Source of the DNA: Nemertoderma westbladi
Taxonomy: Eukaryota > Xenacoelomorpha > Nemertodermatida > Nemertodermatidae
Assembly (NCBI GenBank): GCA_032718475.1
Contig: JAUCBJ010001372.1
Coordinates: 1 to 64,000, forward strand
DNA: 64,000 bases
Direction: 5' to 3'
The notes below the pieces were generated by a model. It had not been told where the DNA came from and ran no database searches. It saw only the letters and a program-made list of their open reading frames with translations. Both the position numbers and the translations under genes were made by a program. Of the stretch, positions 33,186-44,549 are shown one piece after another. Every line of letters starts with the position of its first letter. The stretch's first letter is position 1.

Positions 33186-33860
33186 TGTAAACGGATTCAA
33201 TTCCGATACATCATCCACCCGAAAATGGGAGCAGTGGCATTTTTCCAATATAGTTGGTGATACGAGATTACCAATATTAATCTCGCCTCACAACCAACTT
33301 TGGGGGGGGGGGGGCACAAGCCCTAAAGCCACAGAGAGAGGTGAGAGTTCAAACCACCTCAGAGGGAGAACAGAGGTAGAGGCTAGCAGCGGGGGGGGGG
33401 GGGGGGACACTCGCAGGGAGTGCCAAAGTGACAATTAGTATATTAGCCAATAGCAGGGAGGGAAGCACGTGAACAGAGATAGGAAAGCATCCACTGGGTA
33501 CACAAGGCCAAGTAGAGTAAGAGGTAAAACCAATATCTGTGTGTATCAAATCATATATTATTCTGCATTAGTGATTTACCGGTCAGTTGATTAGTTACAG
33601 AGTTGCAGACCGGTCATAGTTTATGACCGTCACCGCCACTAACATCACCAATTAATCTGTGTATTTTCTGCTGTTATATCTGTGTTGATATTCATTACTG
33701 ATTTACCGATTGTGCTATTATCGTTCGGAGTATTAATATTGAGAAACAGAAACTCTATTTTTCCCCGACGGCCTATGGCCAAAGCGAACTAGAGCAACTG
33801 CCCAGCAGAACGGTGACGCATACAAATCTAACCCGGTCGGGATCTTAGGATCCCGTCACA
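33186..33860 (+). mobile_element. Solo LTR related to the BEL/Pao element
   Basis: 675 bp beginning TGTAAACGGATTCAATTCCG and ending GGATCCCGTCACA. It is flanked by an exact 5-bp duplication, CAAAG (33181-33185 and 33861-33865). The start (TG...ATTCAAT.CCG) and the end (GGGATC..GGATCCCGTCACA) resemble the 547-bp LTR at 3959. It carries two G tracts, near 33301-33313 and 33390-33407. No internal region is attached, so it is a solo LTR left by LTR-LTR recombination. Confidence 0.85.
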
Positions 33861-33865
33861 CAAAG

Positions 33866-34275
33866 GTCAATAATTATGGTGTGGGTTCAACAGAGGACTC
33901 ATAACTAGTGTCCCTTATACATAAAACTGTGGCTGATGTCATAATGCGAATCTTCCATGACTTAATCACATTGTGATTTATTGAATCAATGTTTGCATGG
34001 GAAGACCCAATCTTGTCGAAAAATTGACAATATTGTCGAAATGAACTTAGGGTGATAGATCATAGGTGGATTTTTATGGCTGAGAAAGAGGTAGATAACC
34101 TAATTAAAGGAAAGGGTTAAGAGGGATCAAAAGAAAGTTACAATGAGAGGAATGAGAAACTGAATATGGAGCAGGAATGTTTTTTTAGATGGTATATTTG
34201 CTGATTAGTTATGGTAGTTTTGGTGACATCTGTGTAAATCAGGCTGAATGATGGTAAACTATTACAAGTTTAACA
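33866..34275. other. Intergenic sequence before the DUF7869 gene
   Basis: No gene or clear promoter recognised. It ends with TTTAACAG, a possible splice acceptor for the next exon. Confidence 0.4.
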
Positions 34276-35584
34276 GCAGAAGGAAAAGTGAGGGGCACTG
34301 AGCGACATTGGAATAAATTCCGATATGCTGGATTGGCAATTTGTAAAGAAACTTTCAAATTTATACATGGCATCGGGAAAAAACGATTTGAATTGTTGGT
34401 AAAACACTTTGATGAGTTTGGTGTTCAAATACGTGTGCATGGATTAATTGGAAAGTCCGGCAATAGATCCAAGAACAGTGAATTTAATCCAGTTGACCTT
34501 GTCGTGAGTGCTAAACGGTATGTCGAAAATATTGCAGACAATACTGCAATACCATTACCAGGTCGGCTGCCTGGAGTTAAAGATTTTTCATTGGTCCAGT
34601 TACCCAGTGCTTTAACTAAAAACGAGGTATATCGCAGATACATTGTTAGTTGCATTGAATCAAATAAACCATCAGTAAAGTACTCCACTTTTACCAAGAT
34701 TTGGCGAACATATACACCACACATTTGTACTATGAAGCAAATGTCAGACCTCTGTGAGGTCTGCAAGAGGAATGGTCTACTGATCATACGAAGTGCGGCT
34801 TTCCCAGAAGAAGTTCGTGTTGAAAAACTGAACATTGCAAGGGAACACATCGAAACGGCTAACCATCAACGGGAGTTTTATAACAGTTTAGTAACAAACC
34901 CCATAGGTAGAACAATAAGTTGGGATTTTGCCCAAAATCTAAGTTACCCGTATAGTCCCCAGCAAGTGGGGCCACTATATTTCAAGGTGCCTCGTAAGTG
35001 TGGCCTTTTTGGCATACAAGATGAACGAGATCACGAGCAACTAAATGTCTTAATTGATGAGGAGGATTTTTGTGGAAAAGGTGCTGATGCGACTATTAGC
35101 ATGATTCACTACTACCTAAACGATGTTAAGGAGGATGAGCTAGATTGTTTCGCCGACAACACCGTAGCGCAAAATAAAAATAAAGCTATGATTGAGTATC
35201 TATCATGGCGGGTGGATTCTGGAAAACAGAAGCGAATTTCTCTAAATTTTAACCTGGTGGGTCATACCAAATTCTCCCCGGATCGAAGTTTTGGACTTAT
35301 CAAGAAGAAGTACTCTATCTCTGATGTCAACACACTGGATGATATTGTTGATGTAGTGAAAACGAGCACTCAAACTGGGAAAAACAAAGTCGTTACTTCT
35401 ATGAATACAGCCACTGATCAACGAAACATAATTTGTTATGGTTGGACCGAATTTCTTGGAACTTCGTTTAAGACTATTGAACGGATAACAGACTACCACC
35501 ATTTTGAGATCAAACAGTCAAATCCTGGAAAAGTCATCCTGAAGAAATTGATTTCTAGTGAAGTTATTCAAATGTTCTATCCGT
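34276..35584 (+). CDS. DUF7869-type, DDE-like transposon-derived protein
   Basis: A frame open from a possible splice acceptor at 34275 to the stop near 35584. There is no upstream ATG in frame, so the true start is probably in a missing exon. The protein matches a large uncharacterised invertebrate family annotated as DUF7869. Family marks are a Cys-rich spot (HICTMKQMSDLCEVC, residues ~145-159 counted from 34288), ISWDFAQN (Asp213), GPLYFKVPRKCGLFGIQ, CFADNTVAQNKNKAMIEYL (Asp290) and NLVGHTKFSPDRSFGLIKK. The Asp in WDFAQN and the Asp in ADN are likely RNase H-fold acidic residues, but this is inference. The protein continues after a frameshift into the next segment. It is probably part of an unbounded transposon. 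Confidence 0.75.
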
Positions 35585-35924
35585 AAATCAACTGAAAAGG
35601 GATCAGATCTCTTAGTCGAACTACCGAAAGGTTTGCCTGCGGCTAAGGTGCCACAAGGACTATCACCAGAACGCCAGTGGTACCTATATGAACAGGTTAG
35701 ACCTTATTGTCTTTCTGAACTCTCTAGAGCTCTCTTCTGTCCGAAACCGGATATACCACGACCAACAAAAGCAGGAAGCAAACAGTTATGTGTTTCTAAC
35801 AATCATCGAGATGTTGCTGGGCCATCTGTAGAAGTGTGACCACCAAATAAGAAACTAAAAGAGAACCGAAAATGTTCAGTCTGCAAGGCTGTTGGTCATA
35901 GTAAAAAATATCACGATTATGTTT
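35558..35924 (+). pseudogene. C-terminal part of the DUF7869 gene, frameshift and in-frame stop
   Basis: The reading frame moves by one near 35575-35590. LSPERQWYLYEQVRPYC, a recurrent C-terminal motif of the family, follows. A TGA at 35837-35839 interrupts the frame, but beyond it the same frame continues with KCSVCKAVGHSKKYH, a zinc-knuckle-like end, to TAA at 35922-35924. The conserved sequence after the stop suggests a recent nonsense change. Confidence 0.65.
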
Positions 35925-36700
35925 AATGATCTTAGGATAATAGCAAAATAAACTGATGTCGAATTCCTAATACAGTTTTGGTATTTTTACTATGTCTACT
36001 GGTATGTTTACTAAATCTATTAAAATTCTGAAAAAAAATTAAAAAAAAAAAAATTAATTATTTAATTAATCTTTTAATAAATTAATTAAATTACTTCAAA
36101 TGACTAATTAATAGATTAAATAATAAAAAAATATTAAAATAAACCATAATGTTCATGTGCAATAGTACTACAAGGTATCTTTATTATTTTTTAGTTCTAA
36201 AATTTTCCAAACGTATACAGTAGGCCTTCTAATTTTTTTAAATAAATTGTGAAAAATTAGCATCAACATTGTCTGACATAGGTTCACAAAAGTAAGGATA
36301 ACTCCAAAACTAAAAAATATATGACTTAACGGTTTTCAGAATCGGACTCAGCGAACAATTTTCCATTAGAAAGTGCCAAAATCCTAAAATCGAGTATCCA
36401 GACCCTAAGCCCCCTTTCTATGTAGCAGGTCACATATATTGTCTATTTTAAGAACATATTTTATAATTCAAAACACAGACTTATCTTTCTTATGTTATAC
36501 CACAACAACTAACAACATAATACGTCATATACGAACGTAATATATTTCACATATTGTGAATTTATTTTTGTCAGCTACTGGGAGCCTTGTACTGGATCCG
36601 CTCGTTAGTTTACATTCATTTTAAACTGCCCGTCCGTAGTTTATCACTCCCCCCCCCCCCCCCCCATAATGTTGGATGATATTCTCTTTATGTTGTACAG
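35925..36700. other. AT-rich spacer with poly-C tract
   Basis: No gene. A poly-A/AATTAATT stretch lies near 36030-36130, and 17 C at 36649-36665. Confidence 0.6.
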
Positions 36701-36834
36701 TACAATGTATTTACTTACAGTACAATGTATTTACTTACAGTACAATGTATTTACTTACAGTACAATGTATTTACTTACAGTACAATGTATTTACTTACAG
36801 TACAATGTATTTACTTACAGTACAATGTATTTTT
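36701..36834 (+). repeat. 20-bp minisatellite
   Basis: Nearly seven perfect units of TACAATGTATTTACTTACAG. Confidence 0.96.
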
Positions 36835-36869
36835 GCAATTGAAAACAACCTTGTTGGTCCGAGGTTGCA

Positions 36870-37535
36870 TCATGTACCGAAGGGAAAACAACACCTTGTG
36901 GGCGTTCATCATATACCGAAGGGAAAACAACACCTTGTGGGGGTGCATCATGTACCGAAGGGAAAACAACACCTTGAGGGCGTGTATCATGTACCGAAAT
37001 GAAAACAACACCTTGTGGGGGTGCATCATGTACCGAAGGGAAAACAACACCTTGTGGGCGTGCATCATGTACCGAAGGGAAAACAACACCTTGTGGGGTG
37101 CATCATTTACCGAAGGGAAAACAACACCTTGTGGGCGTGCATCATGTACCGAAGGGAAAACAACACCTTGTGGGGGTGCATCATGTACCGAAGGGAAAAC
37201 AACACCTTGTGGGCGTGCATCATGTACCGAAGGGAAAACAACACCTTGTGGGGGTGCATCATGTACCAAAGGGAAAACAACACCTTGAGGGCGTGCATCA
37301 TATACCGAAAGGAAAACAACACCTTATGGGGGTGCATCATGTACCGAAGGGAAAACAACACCTTGAGGGCGTGCATCATGTACCGAAAGGAAAACAACAC
37401 CTTGTGGGGGTGCATCATGTACCGAAGGGAAAACAACACCTTGAGGGCGTGCATCATGTACCGAAAGGAAAACAACACCTTGTGGGTTTGCATCATGTAC
37501 CGAAGGGAAAACAACACCTTGTGGGCGTAGGTGTA
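36870..37535 (+). repeat. 40-bp satellite with dimeric higher-order structure
   Basis: About 17 units of ~40 bp built on GCATCATGTACCGAAGGGAA followed by AACAACACCTTGTGGG. Units alternate in the junction (GGGCGTGC versus GGGGGTGC), and from 37280 to 37480 also in GAAGG versus GAAAGG and TTGAGGG versus TTGTGGG. The true repeat there is an ~80-bp dimer. One unit near 37095 is a base short. Long open frames in this block are by-products of the repeat. Confidence 0.95.
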
Positions 37536-37735
37536 TGGCCATTTCCGACCCGGACGATTCCGACCCATGAAAATTTCATTAGACCCTCTGGATGGGTCGG
37601 AATTGTCCGGGTCGGAATTGTCTGGATCGCAATTGTCCGGGTCGGAATTGTCCTAACTTCGTGGGCATGCATCATGTACCGTAGACCTTGTGGGGGTGCA
37701 TCATGTACCGAAGGGAAAACAACAGCTTGCATGGA
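37536..37735. repeat. Fold-back block of GTCCGGGTCGGAATT units plus a returning satellite tail
   Basis: ATTTCCGACCCGGACGATTC at about 37540 is inverted relative to four units of GGGTCGGAATTGTCC at about 37590-37650, with a short loop between. After this block one and a half 40-bp satellite units reappear (37660-37735), so the fold-back sits inside the satellite. Confidence 0.8.
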
Positions 37736-37839
37736 TGAATAATGTCTTAAAAAGGTTCGATAATAATAATGGGTAATAAAAGGCTTAAATTAATTGAAAC
37801 AAAGGTTTGCCAAAAAGTTTTTGGAAAAGTTTTTTGGAC

Positions 37840-38165
37840 TTTTTGGAGATACTGGGTTTTGGCATAAATCCAAAGCCCAATATCTCCAAAAAGTTTCATA
37901 TCAAAACCCAGTATCTCCAAATAGTTTCATATCAAAACCATCAATGACTATGCTATGCCTATTTCACGACTATTTCATGAGTAATAATTAAATTCTGGTA
38001 AATAGATTCCTGTTTTTTATTGGATGGCTAAATTAACCAATAGGCTTCCCTTGGTTCTGACAAATTTTGGGTTCATTTAATAGCTTTGATCATCAATCGC
38101 AGAAGGTCCAAAGTCTTCTGCGTTTTTCTCAAAATGAAAAATTTGGGGATACTGGGTTTTGGAAT
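37840..38165. repeat. Fold-back block with GGAGATACTGGGTTTTGG units
   Basis: TTTTTGGAGATACTGGGTTTTGG at about 37838 is followed by inverted copies (CCCAATATCTCCAAAAAG, then AAAACCCAGTATCTCCAAA) and a forward copy at about 38143 (GGGGATACTGGGTTTTGG). Confidence 0.75.
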
Positions 38166-38607
38166 GAAAGGGCCGTATAGCAGGGTTAGGTATGCGCCAT
38201 GTATATCGGACAAAGCAGTGATGTATGTGTATTGAACATTTTCGAGGTGTAGGCTTAGCGTTTACCCCATTTGTTTATGTGAGAAAATATTTTGAAAAAA
38301 ATAGAGTTAAATAAATGCTAACTGAAAGTGACTATCCTCAACAATAAGCATTATCTGGCTAGCAGGTTTATTGACTCACTTAAACATCAAGTGGATCTAC
38401 CTATCAATATAATCCATATAGTGTCGTCCCAGTCATGCAAATTGCTTTCATTAAAAGGGAAAGAAGACGATTTTGGGAACAATGGAGCAGCTGTAGAGAT
38501 AAATTTGAAAGGGTTGTCAAGTAAATAGATAAGTCAAATCGCTTGTGAATCAATATATAATCGGCCTCATCCATTGCAGCTGGAAATGAATGATCGGTCT
38601 GTCAACA
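38166..38607. other. Intergenic sequence
   Basis: No supported gene. A 66-codon open frame at 38328-38528 shows no recognisable motif. Confidence 0.45.
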
Positions 38608-38905
38608 ACAGTGCGCCGCTATCACTCCCTATCACCCATGACTTTCGCGAGATTATCTGCATCTTCAAGGCCAGTGTCAGTTAAGAGTTAATAGGCATCT
38701 TAAGGAAGTCATAGGCTGTCCCCATCTTGCTTATTTTCTCCATGAGAGTGCCAAAGCACAAGATTGTGCACAGGTTAGTCCTCACAGCTAAAGCAATGTC
38801 CTGCGAAGCAGACGTGAATCTGTTCAAGTCACAAGATTGGGAGGACCTCCAATAATATATAGTGTCTGGATGGAGATGTGTGCATTGTACTTGACAGTCA
38901 CAGTG
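38608..38905 (-). pseudogene. 3' tail of a non-LTR retrotransposon (copy 2)
   Basis: Minus-strand copy of the tail seen at 15275 and 50085. The frame is broken by several indels. It aligns with the copy at 50085-50452 from the TGTCAAGTACAATGCACAC boundary to the ATGGGTGATAGGGAGT region. Confidence 0.8.
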
Positions 38906-39180
38906 AAGCCAGTGTGGCATTCATGTGTATGTGTCATCCAGATATTTGGTCCTCCTGGACAGCCCATTCAATGTAACTCATGCCTTCCCTTCACCTGACC
39001 TCCGGATCCCTTGATCCCAGGTAGGAGTCATTGGTCTGCCAGTTCTGTTTTGTCATAGAAATATACTTTTCATAGCTAATTTTACTAAAAGGAATGAGTG
39101 AATATTGTATATCCAACTTGGCAAGGCAGATTAACTTTCGGGTAATTACACAATTTAATTCAATCCCTGAAATTGAGAGA
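38906..39180. other. Intergenic sequence
   Basis: No gene seen; may include older upstream sequence of the truncated retroelement. Confidence 0.35.
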
Positions 39181-39417
39181 CAGGGGGGAAACTGGATGCA
39201 AAACCCGCCTTGTCGAATTAATATCCCGCCTCAATGTTAAAAGCTCAATTTAGGGAATGGAGCCGGTTACAGTGGCACGTTATTTTAACCAAAACAATAA
39301 ACTAAACACAATAGAACAGGTTACAATATTATTTTTGAGAGTAACCAGCTGTTATTTGCGTCCAATTTCCCCTGGAGAGGGATGAATTTTTATTGCATCC
39401 AGTTTACCCCCTATCTG
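39181..39417. mobile_element. 237-bp MITE
   Basis: The left end CAGGGGGGAAACTGGATGCA and the right end (reverse complement CAGATAGGGGGTAAACTGGA) are imperfect inverted repeats. Parts of the interior recur at 1828, 44185, 53468 and 53838. No coding potential. No clear target duplication was found, so the superfamily is open. Confidence 0.7.
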
Positions 39418-41359
39418 GAAATTGAATAATGTCAGACATTCCTAGGGTAAAGTGATGAGGGGAATGATATAGTTAAAGTTAATAATTGTTTTTCATCTAG
39501 ATTTGGACTTGCTGAGAAAGTAATGTTCTTCGATAAGAGAACAGTCTCGGAAATAAGCACTTTTTGTCGCTAATTTTAATTTACCCAGATTCAATTATGC
39601 TGTCAGAGAGTTTTAGGTTTTGCAGGAATTGCACCTAAAATGCCATCGAATGCAAAATTCAATACACGAGGGCAGAACATCTGAATTTCGGTTAAATTAA
39701 ATTACAGTAGTGACAATAAATTATTTCTGAAATTATTTCTTTTTTTTTTATCAACAACTATTTTATCTACAAGTAATTGATCCTTTTTTTTATCTATTAG
39801 GGCCTATATTTATAAAACTAGTTTACGGTAAAAAAAAATTAATTTCGCACTACCATATCTCCACGCCATGCATTTACTATGTACAGTATTTCCAGTATGT
39901 CATTATTTGGTTGTTCTAGAAAGTTTAAGAGCATATAACTAATAATAATTCCCCACAAATAGATAAAATTAAATTCCCCACTGTTCATAATTAGCACTTT
40001 AAAGTTTTACTGCCCATGTTTTATTATTTCCCTGCCATCAGGTCTCGAACTAATAACACAGCACCTGTCAGTCGACTGAGCTAGAATTTTGCACTTTCTA
40101 TCACAAATTTAGGGATAGAAAGTACTCGAAAGATGCACTTTCTTGCTCTGTTTCCGGACTTTTCAGATAAAAATATTGTATATATTGTATATATAATTGT
40201 GGCTGTGGGTCCAGTAAATGCTGAAATGATATATAGAAAATCTCATCACAACATTTGAGTCTTGTGGTAATAGTACTGACTCATGATAGCACTGTCAGAT
40301 AGCTGCCGTACATACCACATTCTGACATTCCTGCACTACAGCACTAGAGACTAGCTTAACCGGTAACACATTCTTACTAAAAGCCAGAGGCCCTAGAGTA
40401 TACTGTATATTATATACTATATGCATATATATACTAATATACTATGTATATTGTATACTATGTATACTGTATCTTATAAAAGTCATGACAATATTACTGC
40501 CAATAATTTATTTACCATTTAAATAAGAGAACTTGTCAGTGGATAAATATATGTGTGCAACCAAATTCAAAGATTTCAAGATTGCATTTTATGTATAACC
40601 CAAATAATCCACATAAATGAAAACATTGAGGGTCTTTAGCTGGATTATTATATTAATTACAGATAACAATAGTAAACGCACAAAAAAAAATTAGTGCACA
40701 CAAAAAATAATTTTTGCGCACAATAAATAATTTTTTTTCACGCAAAAATTTTTTTCTGCACGCAAAAAATAATCATTAAGAGCAAAAAATATATTAGGCA
40801 TGCAAAAAAATAATTATAACAAATAAATATTTCAGGAAGTTTATTTGAACTGTTTGCTGTCTGACTTTATTATGTTGTGTGCATGTGCGCATGCCCAATG
40901 CGCATATGTTAAACCGGTTGTTACCAGTATCAGTAAGGAATGCAGTGCTTACTCAAGAGTTGAGAGTAAAATATCTTGGAAATTACTTCTCAAGGTAACC
41001 CACCAAATTAAAATTATCCGAATTATATGCATGTTTATATAAAGAATCTGCTAAAAAAATGGTGAATCTAGGCTTATTTATAATTTATGCTTTTTTGAGA
41101 AGAAACACTTTATTAATTAATTAAGTGCTCGTTATAAATTTCAATTTCTAAATAATCGATATTATTACTATAATAATGGTTGAACGGTTTATTGTTTATA
41201 TTTGCTCTGCTGGGCCATTCTGTTATATTATAATCCGGTAATTGTATTTAATAATGTATAAATTCATGTCTAGTCTAATTTAAGTACTGTATACTGGAGT
41301 TGTGCAATTATAAGTAGACCCTTAATTGGGTACAGTTAATTGATTAAATATACTACTAC
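39418..41359. other. AT-rich intergenic sequence with one SINE head
   Basis: No gene supported. It contains TATA/ATGT microsatellite-like sequence at 40390-40470 and a block of CACAAAAAATAATTTTT-type repeats at about 40680-40810. A tRNA-derived SINE head lies at 40035-40090. Confidence 0.5.
40035..40090 (-). repeat. tRNA-derived SINE head
   Basis: On the minus strand TAGCTCAGTCG (40073-40083) fits an RNA polymerase III A box, and AGTTCGAGACC (around 40041-40051) fits a B box about 30 bp downstream. No complete cloverleaf or 3' CCA context is apparent, so a SINE remnant is more likely than a tRNA gene. Confidence 0.6.
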
Positions 41360-41363
41360 TTAA

Positions 41364-43018
41364 CCCTATTACCACTGGGGGGGGGGGGGGGGGGGGGGGG
41401 CGAATCGGCCCCAGTTTTTAGTTGCTGTAACTATGCAACCACATTACTTACGTACCGGCCCAATTTATATTGAGAATTATCCAAATTTAATGCCGCATCT
41501 TTTGCAAAAAACGACGGTGCAATTGGATTTTTACTTTTCGATGTGGGTGCCACCATGACCTACTATAACTATAACTATAACTGTTATAGTAGGTCATGGT
41601 GCCACCTCAAAATTTGGTCTCCAGCACCAAATTTTTTGAAATTTTCGAATTTTACAAAGTCATTCGTGATTTAGTAATTATTTATGTTTGGGCTATTTTT
41701 ATTAATTTTTATTGGTTTGGATTACTCTAATGCTTTTATACAAGTATGTAAGTGTAGTGGTACGTCATTTTTGGAGCACCAAAATTAGGGCGTGGCACTT
41801 TAAAATTTCAAAATTACTTTATTCGGAAAATTTACTAAAGTTTTGATTTCGAAGCATTTTTATTGGTTTTCTGGCGCGCTGAATCGATTGAAAGTAATAT
41901 AGAAGGCGAAGACTTAGTGGTTCGCCATTTTTGGTGCACCAAAATTAGGGCGTGGCACTTCAAATTTTCAAAATTACTTTATTCTGAAAAAACACTAAAG
42001 TTTTGATTTCAAAAAATGGCTAACCTCTAAGTCTTCATTCAGGCTTCTATATTACTTTCAATCGATTCGGCGGTCTAGAAAACCTATATAAATGTGTTAA
42101 AATTTCAATTTTGGTTTATTTTCCGAATCTCGTATTTTTCAAAATTTGAAGTGCCATCCCCTAATTTTGGTGCACCAAAAATGGCGAACCACTAAGTCTT
42201 CAGGCTTCTATATTACTTTCAATCGATTCAGCGCTCCAGAAAACCTATAAAAATACTTTGCAAATCAACACTTTAGTATATTTTCCGAATCTCGAATTTT
42301 TCAAAATTTGAAGGGCCACGCCCTAATTTTGGTGCACCAAAAATGGCGAACCACTACGTCTTCAGGCTTCTATATTACTTTCAATCGATTCGGCGGTCTA
42401 GAAAACCTATATAAATGCGTTAAAATTTCAATTTTGGTTTATTTTCCGAATCTCGTATTTTTCAAAATTTGAAGTGCCACGCCCTAATTTTGGTGCACCA
42501 AATATGGCGAACAACTAAGTCTTCAGGCTTCTATATTACTTTCAATCGATTCAGCGGCCCAGAAAACCTATAAAGATGCGTTGAAATAAAAAATTAGGGG
42601 CATTTTCTGAATATCTAATTTTTCAAAATTTGAAGTGCCACAACCACTTCTTAGGTGCACGAAAAATAGCATCCACTTCAATTTTTGAAAATGGAATATA
42701 TTCACATTCGATTCAGCGTCTTGAAAAACCTACTAAATCTAGCCAACACTGCCACACTATTAGTTTTTCGAAAACGAAAAACTTTGTAATTTTGTCCTGG
42801 GACTACTTTTATTTTTCATCACAATTATGAGTCCCTGCTTATGAAATTTTAACTTTTTAAGGTTTGGTAGTGTTCATCTATAGTTGTTTCACCAACAGCC
42901 CAAATTTTGTAGGATTTCATTGGACGAATACAAAAATATAGTGGGCGGGCCGAATCGCCCCCCCCCCCCCCCCCCCCCCAGTGGTGCTAATGGTCAAAAC
43001 ACCCCAGTGGTAATAGGG
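41364..43018. mobile_element. piggyBac-type nonautonomous element, TTAA-flanked (1,655 bp)
   Basis: The ends are perfect 17-bp inverted repeats, CCCTATTACCACTGGGG and its complement, each directly flanked by TTAA (41360-41363 and 43019-43022). TTAA plus CCC/GGG termini is the piggyBac signature. A 24-G run (41377-41400) inside the left end is mirrored by a 22-C run (42958-42979). The interior is built from ~165-bp units around the palindrome TTTTGGTGCACCAAAA. Units left of about 42005 are inverted relative to those on the right, so the whole element folds back on itself. No transposase is encoded. Confidence 0.88.
41546..41606. repeat. Hairpin inside the TTAA element
   Basis: GTGCCACCATGACCTACTA and its inverted copy are separated by a short TATAAC repeat, giving a stem of more than 20 bp with one mismatch. 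Confidence 0.85.
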
Positions 43019-43151
43019 TTAACCAGTAATAAAGAAAGGCTTCAGTACCACTCGGAAACTACCAGGCCGGGTTAATAGGCTACTTTGTTGGTACATGGTG
43101 TAGGCACTATTTTCATTACTGAATTAGATACACTAGTGCACACCAGCAGCA

Positions 43152-44121
43152 GTGGTGTATAACAGTATGGACTCTGTTATAAACCTATGCCATCATTGCC
43201 GAGAAGATGTTCAACTTTCTCTTAACTATTGTTGGTGTTCCAGGAATCCCCTAACACAAGTGGCACCAGTACTGGTACCACTACCAGTACCTCTAACAAC
43301 AATGACAGATCTTCCACTGTTTCCACTGTCGAACGATGAGAAGAATGCCATTCTTTACTTGCGAACGAATTAAACCGTGTATTCGCTCCTTATTCCACGC
43401 CTGGAAGAGCAATGGCTGGTGCCTCTGGAAGACAAGGATTGTTGGCCAATCGGATTTGCCAGTCGACACTGGTGAGACTGTGGTCGCAGTCCCCTGCTGG
43501 GCGAGGTCTGCCGCTAATCCAACACTTTAATCAATGACTTATCTTTATATGAGAGAATTGTGAGTCATTGCTACAAACTTCGGTTATAAAACACTGTATA
43601 TTGGAGTACACTATACTCGATGATGAGAGTTCTTTTAAAGAAAAAATTAACTATCTTCTACATTCCCCACCACAATGTTCTCATGAATACAACTTCGTAA
43701 AGGTTCCGAATAAAATTATAACACCTATTTATGTGGGGGGAAATTTCCATTTTGATAGGAAAGGGCTTACATGCATTGTTGTATCCTGGAAATAGAGCCA
43801 TTTATGTCTAGGTCATTGGGTGTATCGGTTTAGGATTAGACATGCATGAAAGTGGCGTACCTTTAAGGTGAGATTGATGATCACGAAGAGTTAAGATCCA
43901 CAGATAGGATTGAAGACAGTGAAACAATGTACAATATCCTGGTAGGCAATGGATGTATTGGTAGTATATGTAGTCCTCCACTCATCACTGAGCCGTGTAC
44001 TCTTATCGAGATATTAGGTGACATGGAAAATACAATCAATCTCGACAATAATGTAAATCTAATCAATGTGTGTCGAGATTATGTTTTGGATAGTGTGTTT
44101 CGAGCATTCGAACGACTTTAA
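43152..44121 (+). pseudogene. Possible remnant of a HECT-like (G2E3-type) protein
   Basis: Several short plus-strand frames separated by stops and shifts. The first carries a zinc-ribbon-like LCHHCREDVQLSLNYCWC (about 43176-43232), similar in layout to CPVCSTSRPRTETICYNC in the gene at 57 kb. The last, ending at 44121, has NLINVCRDYVLDSVFRAFER. This resembles the segment just before the HECT domain in G2E3-like invertebrate proteins (IN..RD.VL...F.AF.R). No HECT core follows. The assignment is tentative. Confidence 0.3.
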
Positions 44122-44184
44122 CTCATTATTAACCCATTCAATTACAATTCATTTCAATTCGCCTGCGAGCAATCTTCACCCACT

Positions 44185-44252
44185 AAACAATGATTGTTTT
44201 GGTTAGAAAAAGCCGTCGCTGTAACCTGATCCTTTCCCTCAATTGGTAACTT
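44185..44252 (-). repeat. Fragment of the 39181 MITE family
   Basis: ATTGTTTTGGTTAGAAAAAG, then GCTGTAACCTGATCCTTTCC match the inverted form of the 39.2-kb element and the copy at 53.5 kb. Confidence 0.6.
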
Positions 44253-44428
44253 TTTTTTTAGCTATGGGCATGTAGGATTGTATTTATAATCATTGATCGA
44301 GAGAGAGAGTAATTGACAGATAACAGTACCATTACTAAGAATATATTATTTAATGAATTAAGATTTTAGGCTTTACACTGATAAAATAGCTGACCGCGAG
44401 GCAGGAAAAAATCAGTTTACAGGGTTAA

Positions 44429-44549
44429 TTATTTCAACAAATCAACAAATTTTTTTCTAAGAGTGTAGTTCTGTTTCATCTCCTCCTTTGCCAACTTCTT
44501 CATAAACTTGACCTTCATACCCTCGGCTCTTCTTCCACGGCCCCGTAAA
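44429..44549 (-). CDS. Possible last exon of an unknown gene
   Basis: On the minus strand TTTTAG at 44550-44555 is a plausible splice acceptor. The 40-codon frame that follows encodes a basic, helix-prone peptide (RGRGRRAEGMKVKFMKKLAK ... LRKKFVDLL) and ends in TAA at 44429-44431. No upstream exon was identified and the family was not recognised. It could be chance. Confidence 0.3.

Noticed and set aside
36725-37742. Overlapping long frames in the 40-bp satellite
   Set aside because: All frames stay open because of repeat structure; no start context, no domain.
41360-43022. Telomere or centromere satellite
   Set aside because: Perfect inverted ends with TTAA duplications indicate a discrete transposed unit.
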